Source: Agelas oroides (taxonomy: Eukaryota > Porifera > Demospongiae > Agelasida > Agelasidae). From it: a stretch of DNA of 64,000 nucleotides. The notes under the pieces were generated by a model. The model was not told the DNA's origin and did no database searches. It saw only the letters and a list, made by a program, of their open reading frames with translations. Location of the stretch: positions 2,949,659 through 3,013,658 of the forward strand of contig OX422187.1 of NCBI GenBank assembly GCA_949130485.1. The letters run 5' to 3'. Positions 23,901-32,200 of this stretch are shown piece after piece. Made by a program: the position numbers and the translations under genes. Position 1 is the stretch's first letter. Each line of letters opens with the position of its first letter.

Positions 23901-26900
23901 TGCACTTTGCTATGCGTTGCTACGCGCTCTCGCATGAGAGGATGTCGATGTATGTGGCCCCGCCCATAAAACGGCTGCACCCGCGGAAAATTGCAATGTT
24001 TCCCATCCAAGTCCGTTTATAGTATCTATGGTGCAACATACTCTATCCAGGTTGCCTCATTCCCAGTTCCGAGGTTCAGATTCAGAGGCTTGGGAATGGG
24101 AACGAGGCAAGTTTGGTCCCTGAGTGGTGTTTGATTATCCATCCTGTAGCTCCCAGTGATTGCAGTGGACTGCTACTGCCCCGTTGTGAACCCATTCACT
24201 GGAGCTGAGCAGGGATATCTAGCTGTGCTGCTGGCACTGGGCACCTCCAGCCAGGTACAATGTTTTTTACATCAAGGGCACACCCCTGGCGCCAGCTTGA
24301 TAAGCCATTTGTATTTTTCAGGTGTCTCTTCTTCAGCAGCAGGTCGCCAGCGGGTCCTATGTACTCCAGAGACCTCATCGGTCACCCAGGAGCAGAAGAG
24401 AAGCTGCAAAGCAAGAAAGGCAAGCTCTCACCATTTCTTTACTTCAATGAACTGAAGGGGCTTGGAATTGGAGGATTATTTTTGTTTGGCTAAGTAAGCT
24501 TCACCATTGCAATTTCTGTGTAGTCACTGAACGACAAAAGCGCATGATGGCGTCATTTTTACTCCGCAATAAAAATGACATCACCATGCGCTCTTGCTGA
24601 ACAACCATAGCCTCATTCCCAGGCTCTCTCCACTTGACTGTAAGCGACAGAAAGCTGGGTGAGACCTGGGAATGAGGCTAGAACGACCATGTGTGGCCAA
24701 TGAGAACTTAAATCATTGCCATAGCAATGTCAGAGAATCTGTGTGCATGTACACGTGGGTGGGTGATTCTGGTTCCACCATTTTATCCCATTGTTCAAAG
24801 AGCAATTGCAATAAAGTGCATTGTGTTGTGTGTTGCAGTGGTAGTCAGGTTGTACCTAAAAACAAACAGACCAATGCAGCAAACATACTGAGTTTACCGT
24901 ACATGTGTTGTGTGTCGCAGTGATGGTGAGGCTGTACCTAAAAACAAACAGACCAATGCAGCAAACATACTGAGTTTACCGTACATGTGTTGTGTGTTGC
25001 AGTGGTAGTCAGGTTGTACCTAAAAACAAACAGACCAATGCAGCAAACATACTGAGTTTACCGTACATGTGTTGTGTGTTGCAGTGGTAGTCAGGTTGTA
25101 CCTAAAAACAAACAGACCAATGCAGCAAACATACTGAGTTTACCGTACATGTGTTGTGTGTTGCAGTGGTAGTCAGGTTGTACCTAAAAACAAACAGACC
25201 AATGCAGCAAACATACTGAGTTTACCGTACATGTGTTGTGTGTTGCAGTGGTAGTCAGGTTGTACCTAAAAACAAACAGACCAATGCAGCAAACATACTG
25301 AGTTTACCGTACATGTGTTGTGTGTTGCAGTGGTAGTCAGGTTGTACCTAAAAACAAACAGACCAATGCAGCAAACATACTGAGTTTACCGTACATGTGT
25401 TGTGTGTTGCAGTGGTAGTCAGGTTGCACCTAAAAACAAACAGCAAACATACTGAGTTTACCGTACATGTGTTGTGTGTCGCAGTGATGGTGAGGCTGTA
25501 CCTAAAAACAAACAGACCAATGCAGCAAACATACTGAGTTTACCGTACATGTGTTGTGTGTCGCAGTGGTAGTCAGGTTGTACCTAAAAACAAACAGACC
25601 AATGCAGCAAACATACTGAGTTTACCGTACATGTGTTGTGTGTCGCAGTGGCGGTGAGGCTGTACCAGGAGGACTACACCAAGTGGGAGTGGAAGAAAGA
25701 CCAGAAGGAAATGGAGGTAAAAATATTGTCCTTTAAGCCAGAAAGATGACTGACTACTTTAGAGCCTCATACACCCTGTGTCTAGTCTCGTCCCCAGACC
25801 TCATCCAGTGCGTATATTCACTTCCAGTATAACGCCCCGCACACGATGCTGAAAGTGATCCACACTGGGGGTTGGTTTGGGGTCTGGGACCGAGACTAAC
25901 CTGTGTCATGGTTGGCATTGTTCTCTGTCAGTTTGAAACTCAGAAGTGTGCTACCGTCTGTCAACTTTCTCTCCAGGTTGTGTGCATCATGTGTTTGAGG
26001 TGACAGTGGACGGTGTGCGTGGTCTCTCTGTGTTCAGTAACACGGTGTGGGGGGAGGCCGACTGTTTCGTCCAGTACCACTTCCCCACCGTCAGCAAGGA
26101 AGCAACAGAGGACAATGAGGGTGAGAGAATGACCAGATACACGTACTAGCCTTGTACCCAGAGGCTCACTTCCTCCTGCATGTGGGAGAAAGAACCTGGG
26201 GTACGAGGTTAGACAGATACTATCAGCATCAAACTCGTTTTCAAGCCATTTCTACCCTTCTAGTTGTAGCCTCATTCCCAGACTCTCCTGCACAAGAGCC
26301 TGGGAATGAGGCTGCTCTGGTTGCTGGTTGCTTTGCCCAATGACAACCCCAGTTTACCCAATTTATATTTCCAAACCCATTCTGAACGCCTGGGAACGAG
26401 ACTATTTTTGAACACTGTAATGGTAGTGATGACTAGACAAGCTAGTGGAGGAGGGAGTACAAGAAATTGAACCCTGGTTATCTAATTTTTAGTGTGCTTT
26501 ATTATGCGACTCTGCTCTTGTAGTTGCATAATATATAACCTACCAGAGTAGTAAATGCATATGTGGCAGTCACATGTAGAAATTGAAGATTATTCCGTCC
26601 CGTATTTCGATCGCATCACTGTGTTCAAAGTGCCGTATCGCTGAACTTCTGTTAAGGGCGGCACTCATACGTAGACTCATTAGATATTCATGCATCTACG
26701 AAGCATGTATGAGCCCCACCCTTAATGGAAGTTCAGCGATACGGCGCTTCAAACACAGCAACTGAAATATGTGACGGAATAATCTTCAATTTCTACACGG
26801 GACTGCCACATATGTTGTTGAACCCTGTATACAACTATACTCATATGTGGTCAGCATTTTGCACACCTGTAGTATACTGTGTACGTATTACAAGATCAAT

Positions 26901-29206
26901 TGTTTATGTAGTTTGTATCTACTTGACTTTACTACATTGTACAGTGCAGTAGAGTGCAGCAGTAAAATCAAGTAGAGCTACAGTGCAGTAGAGTTGTGCA
27001 AAACAGTGCTTCTACTGTCCTGTACAAAGTGCATTTCACTCTACACAGATTTTGAGGTATTCCTCCATCCTTGCCGCACTGGCACGACACTGTGTGTGCC
27101 CAACCCTGCCTTTGACTACAAGACACATCACACCCTTACCCTGCCTCAGCCGTGTCCACTGCAGAGGGAGCTAATGGGTGCATGTGGGAGTGGTGGGGTG
27201 CCCTTTGAACTCTGGAGGAGATTCTACTACCCAAACATCAGAGACCAGCTTGTGGCAAAGGTACATATGTGCCTTTGTCTCTGGTGACAGGGCCTTGAGT
27301 AGCCTCGTGTCTGGCATGAGGAAAAAGTTCATTCCCGGATTGTTAAATTACTAATGGCCTGGGTATGAGGCTGGAGTTGCCCAAGTATCAGATTGTGTGG
27401 AAATGAGGACTGGGAGAATTGGTTTGGATTCTGTACCCGGCAAAAGGCTTCTAAATTTTGTTGTTTGTACGTTGTGATCAAAAGCATTTGGTGTAATTGG
27501 CATTTTTGAATCCGTCTTGTGACAGAGTGCCCATGGGCAGTATGTAACTGATTACTATTGTCCCAGACCATCCATTCACTAGCATTAACTTGCAATGGTT
27601 GCCTCTACAGGCTAGCCTTCCCCTGGCCAAGCTGTGTGCCATGGTGACGATGCAGACAATGGCTGGACCCAACCTCCAATCCTTCTCCCTCCCACTGAAA
27701 CTGGTGTCAGATGACAAGAAGGTAGGGCTCAGTAAAACCTCAGTACATCACAGTATATCCATATACTTCACTATACATCATTAAATACATCACAGTAAAA
27801 CTCAGTAAACTATTGTATGTTCCAGTAAACTTGATGGTGTTGTCTTCTTCTCCAGGTGGAGTCAGGAGGCCTTCTTGACATTACTGTGAAGTACGAAGCC
27901 CTTTCAGAGGCTGGTGCGGAGGTGATGGAGGAAGAAGGTCATGAAAAGACCCACGTGAACCTCTCCATTGGGATTCTGAGGGCCACTGGGCTGAAGGTAT
28001 AGTTTTCATCAGCTTTGAGATACTTGTAGCCGACCCCACTTATTTATATACGAGCTACATACCCACCCAATTACAGTCATCTATGTAGTGCTGTCACTGG
28101 AGCTGCCGATCAGCATGCACAGACGAGCCCAAACTAAGCTGAACAGTTGGCTGCAGGCTGACATGTAGTTGCAATAGCAAAACCTCCTGCACCAGTTAAG
28201 CAAACAACAACAACAACAGCAACAACAACAACAACAACAACAACAACCACAGCAGCAACAGCTCTTAGTGGGAGGTAGAGGCCTCTCGAACTCCCCCCCC
28301 CCCCCCCCCCCGCCTTTGCAAGGAGAGGACCCAGAAGATTGAGGCTGTATGCAAAATACTGTACTTTCACTTTTCAATATTCTCTGCAGGATGCTGCATT
28401 GCTGGCGGCCAACGACCACCCGGTTCCCTTGGGATTTGCAGCTGAAGCAGGAGTAAACACATATGCACAAATTAGCCTCCCTTCTCTTCTGCACAAGGTA
28501 CACTTGTTTCTGTGTCTTTCAATGTTTTTAATTGCAAGAGGAGATCTACTAGCCTCATTCCCAGGCTCTCGGTGCTGCAAGCGACGGAAAGCTGGGCGGG
28601 GCCTGGGAACGAGGCTAGAGATCTACATGGTAAGCAAGGTTAGCAGAGGCTAGCTTCATTCTCAGTCAGGCTGGGACCAAGACTTGTGTCATCCTGATTG
28701 ACGCAAGGTGGATTTATGGATGTTTGTTACTTTACAGGAGAAACGAACCACCAAGACTGTTGCTCGGTCTTTTGCTCCCGAGTATTCTCACTTCTTTGAC
28801 CTGGCTCTTCCACTCGTGCAAGTGCAGGGTGACAGGTCTCATCAAACTAAGGGATGCAAACACGCAGCCTCAAAAACAAGCAACAGATCCTCCCTTGCTG
28901 AAAGGCTAGCAAAGGGTTTGGTAATTCTCAAAATTTGGCACCAGGTTCCAAGGAAGGGAGGCCACACTGGTCCTGTTGAGGCCAGGGTGTATGGTCGTCG
29001 GCTGGGTCCCACATTTAGAGATGTCCTGCTGGGGTATGTGGAGGTGCCACTGATACAGCTCCTGCAGAAACACACAGGTGTGTGGTGACCATCTCCTCTC
29101 TCAGTTTGTGCACCGTTCCTGGTGGGGGATATTTCCATTGTTGTCACTATGATGTACATATGCCACTTTGTGGGGAAAAGGCTGTATAGTGTGTGTGTGT
29201 GTGTGT

Positions 29207-29287
<81 letters not shown>

Positions 29288-32200
29288 TGGGTGTGTGTAG
29301 CCTCATTCCCAGGCCTTTCCACCGTCCAGTTTTTGATCGCTTGCAGTTTTATTTTCACTCGTTCTAATCACAATTTGTTTGGGTAGATCCTGCTTCCGAT
29401 TTATAATTGCCGATTCGCGGCGCTCATAAGCTCCTGGTGCAATGAATGACATTTTGATTTTCTAACCTGCTAGGTATTCGTGGCTGGTTTCCCCTGCTTG
29501 CCCCTGTGACCTCTGATGATGGAGGCTGGGAGTCCGTCCCGGAGGTCCATCCGACAACCTTACCCGATACACCACCTTTGGAGGAGTACGTCGGAGGGGT
29601 GGAACTGTCTATCTCCTTTCCAAACAAAGATGATAGACAGGTGATTCTGTCCAGCGCTCTGAAGATGGGCTGGAAGACTCCAAAGGGTTGCAGTATCGAC
29701 CTTTTATCATTAGTGCCTGCATCGCCTACTGGGGAAGAAGAGATTGGAGCTGAGGAAGTGGGGCTTGATGTGGGAGGAGGAGGAGGAGGAGAAGAGACAT
29801 GGAGGTTGGATATCAGTGTGAACAGCTTGTCAGTGCCACTGGATGCAGTAGCCATGCCTCTACCGACTGTCAAAAATCCAACCTACAAGTATTGCTTTCT
29901 TAGATACCGCTTCATGGATAACAGTGAGTCACTTTGGCATACAGCAGCTAGTTCAAAGCAAGATGTGAATGACAGTTGAAGTTTAAGTCAACATTGTTGT
30001 TCGTGTTATATCTAGAAGTAGCTGTAGACTGAACTGTTGCTATAGAATTTTTATTTTATTGATTTATATTTTTTGTGCCTTCTCCCCCCCCACATTAATT
30101 CTCATTCTAAAAAAGTTTCTGCATTTCTATACAAGCTCTGTATTCTTTGAAAGCATTTCTCCAAATACATCGCACAATTAGAAGTAAATCAGTGACAGTA
30201 GTAGTGATCATACTTTTGTGATGAATCACTTAAGAACCAGAGATTCTGAAAATGTTGTAATATTCTGTCGGGGGATAAACAAAAAACCCAGTGTAAACAA
30301 ATTTGTCTACTTACAACAGGTCCAGTGGTGACAGTTCCTCGTGCAGTGACTTATGCCAGGGATGGAACTGCTTACTACCAGCTAAAGCACAGGGCTCGGC
30401 TACACACAGTGGCCTCCACACAGTTGAAATGGTGAGCCAGCATATAAACTAATCACATAACCATCACATGATCTCACATGATCATCACACGACCATCACA
30501 TGACCTCACATGATCTCATCACATGACCATCACATGACCTCACATGATCATCACATGACCATCACATGATCCCACATAGCATGTTTGTGTGATTATTTTA
30601 CATCTGCACAGGTATATGAATGAGGAGCCTCTGGAGATCCAGGTGTGGGGGGGAGTGTTGTATGGTGGGAGGAGGTCAACAGCCAGTGGTAGACCTCAGG
30701 CAGAAGACGAGCTGCTGGGTCTTGCGCATGTGCCTCTGGTAGAATTGCTGAGCCACTGCAACAGGAGTGAAGCACTAATAAGGTACCTAATGGTCAACAA
30801 GGTCAAGGAAGTATAGCTCTCAAGAGGTCACTAGTCTACACCGCTGGAGAATAGCTGTGTTGTTCCCAGGTTTTCTAAATGGAGTACTTCTGGAGTGACT
30901 ATATCAGTGTGCATATACCCTAGTCTGTTTTCGAACCTTTGTTGTGTAATGAAAGGGTTTAGGTTGAGATGCATTTCAGTATTTTCTTTTTCTCCTTTGC
31001 CCAGTGGAAGCTACCCAATCTTCAAGCCCGGGGTGGACAGTCTGGGCAGCCAGGCACTGCATTTGGAGATCAGAAAGGTGGTGTTGGAGAGAACTGAGAG
31101 AACAGAAGGAGCCGAAGTTGAAATACTGGTGAGTTACATTGTCATAGCTAGAGACATGTCTGAAACAAAAGCTGGTAGAAGATTCTGATTTTGATTGCAG
31201 GACACTTCCATGGATGAGGGCGAGAGTGGTAGTCCTGCTAGGAAGGAGGCTATCCCGGGAGAACATGCAACAGGAGTCCCTGCAGCTGAGCAGCAGTCCC
31301 CACCGGAGGAGGGGGAGGTATTCAAGGACATGTTTGAGGCTCGTGTGGTCGTACATCAAGCCCTCCATCTGCCACTGCTTACTGACCATCAACAGTGAGC
31401 ACTAAGGCTGTACCTCTCGACCCTCAACTCTCAGATTCACCTCCTTTCTCCTTCAACTCTCAGATTCACCTCCTTTCTCCCTCAACTCTCAGATTCACCT
31501 CCTTTCTCCCTCAACTCTCAGATTCACCTCCTTTCTCCTTCAACTCTCAGATTCACCTCCTTTCTCCTTCAACTCTCAGATTCACCTCCTTTCTCCTTCA
31601 ACTCTTCTATTTCCCATGTTTCTCTTCTCCCTCTCTCCGTTCCTACTTCAACTCATCTCTAGGTCTGAGAAGGAATGGCCTCCGAGTGCCTATGTCACAG
31701 TCCACTCCCACCCCAATGTGGAGAAGATCACAACCTCCATAGTGCCTAGCAATCAAAAACCAGTCTGGGAATATCAGTGTATCACACACATTCCAAACCT
31801 CTACCTTGAGCCCCAGGTTAGTGTACAGCTGTATGACGTCGACACGATTGGAGAATAGACAGTAGCCATGCATCTAGTCTCATTCCCAGACCCTGTGCAT
31901 GTACCGTACTGAGGTCTGGGAATGAGACTACCATGCATCATACAGCCCATTTCTTTACAGTGTCTTGGGCTTGAATTTCAAGTGTGGAGCAAGCCCCCCG
32001 ATGGCAAGGGCTACCAGCTACAAGATGGCAATGACAGTCAGGCTGAGAAGGATCACAGCTACTTTGGTTGTGCCCGTGTTGATCTCAGTCCACTTGCATA
32101 CGGTTTGAGCCAGATCACAGGATGGTATAACATTGCAGACTTTGGGGGCCAACTTCAAGGCCAGCTGAAGGTAAATTCTAACATGGGTGCTTCTAGGTGA

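Larger units (their letters stand above)
21690..25716 (+). other. C2CD3: C2CD3 exons 14-19: second C2 domain and linker
   Basis: Order seen: [93 protein letters not shown] and [11 protein letters not shown]. Exon 18 ends in an Arg/Lys-rich helix (SRREAAKQE) joined by a GC-AG intron to exon 19. The intron between exons 18 and 19 (24420-25648) is mostly an 82-bp minisatellite built from its own acceptor. Confidence 0.85.
25977..27996 (+). other. C2CD3: C2CD3 exons 20-23: third C2 domain
   Basis: Residues about 1087-1270 carry the best conserved part of the gene: [66 protein letters not shown] and [13 protein letters not shown]. These match human C2CD3 nearly residue for residue in the parts I recall. 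Confidence 0.9.
28390..30782 (+). other. C2CD3: C2CD3 exons 24-28: fourth C2 region
   Basis: Seen in order: [106 protein letters not shown] and [13 protein letters not shown]. The GGLELSISF-type motif and the RSF-PE-SH motif are C2CD3 hallmarks. Confidence 0.88.

Noticed and set aside
23663-24010. 115-codon open frame inside the 862-bp TIR element
   Set aside because: No transposase motif (no DDE/D pattern, no zinc finger) and no family likeness.
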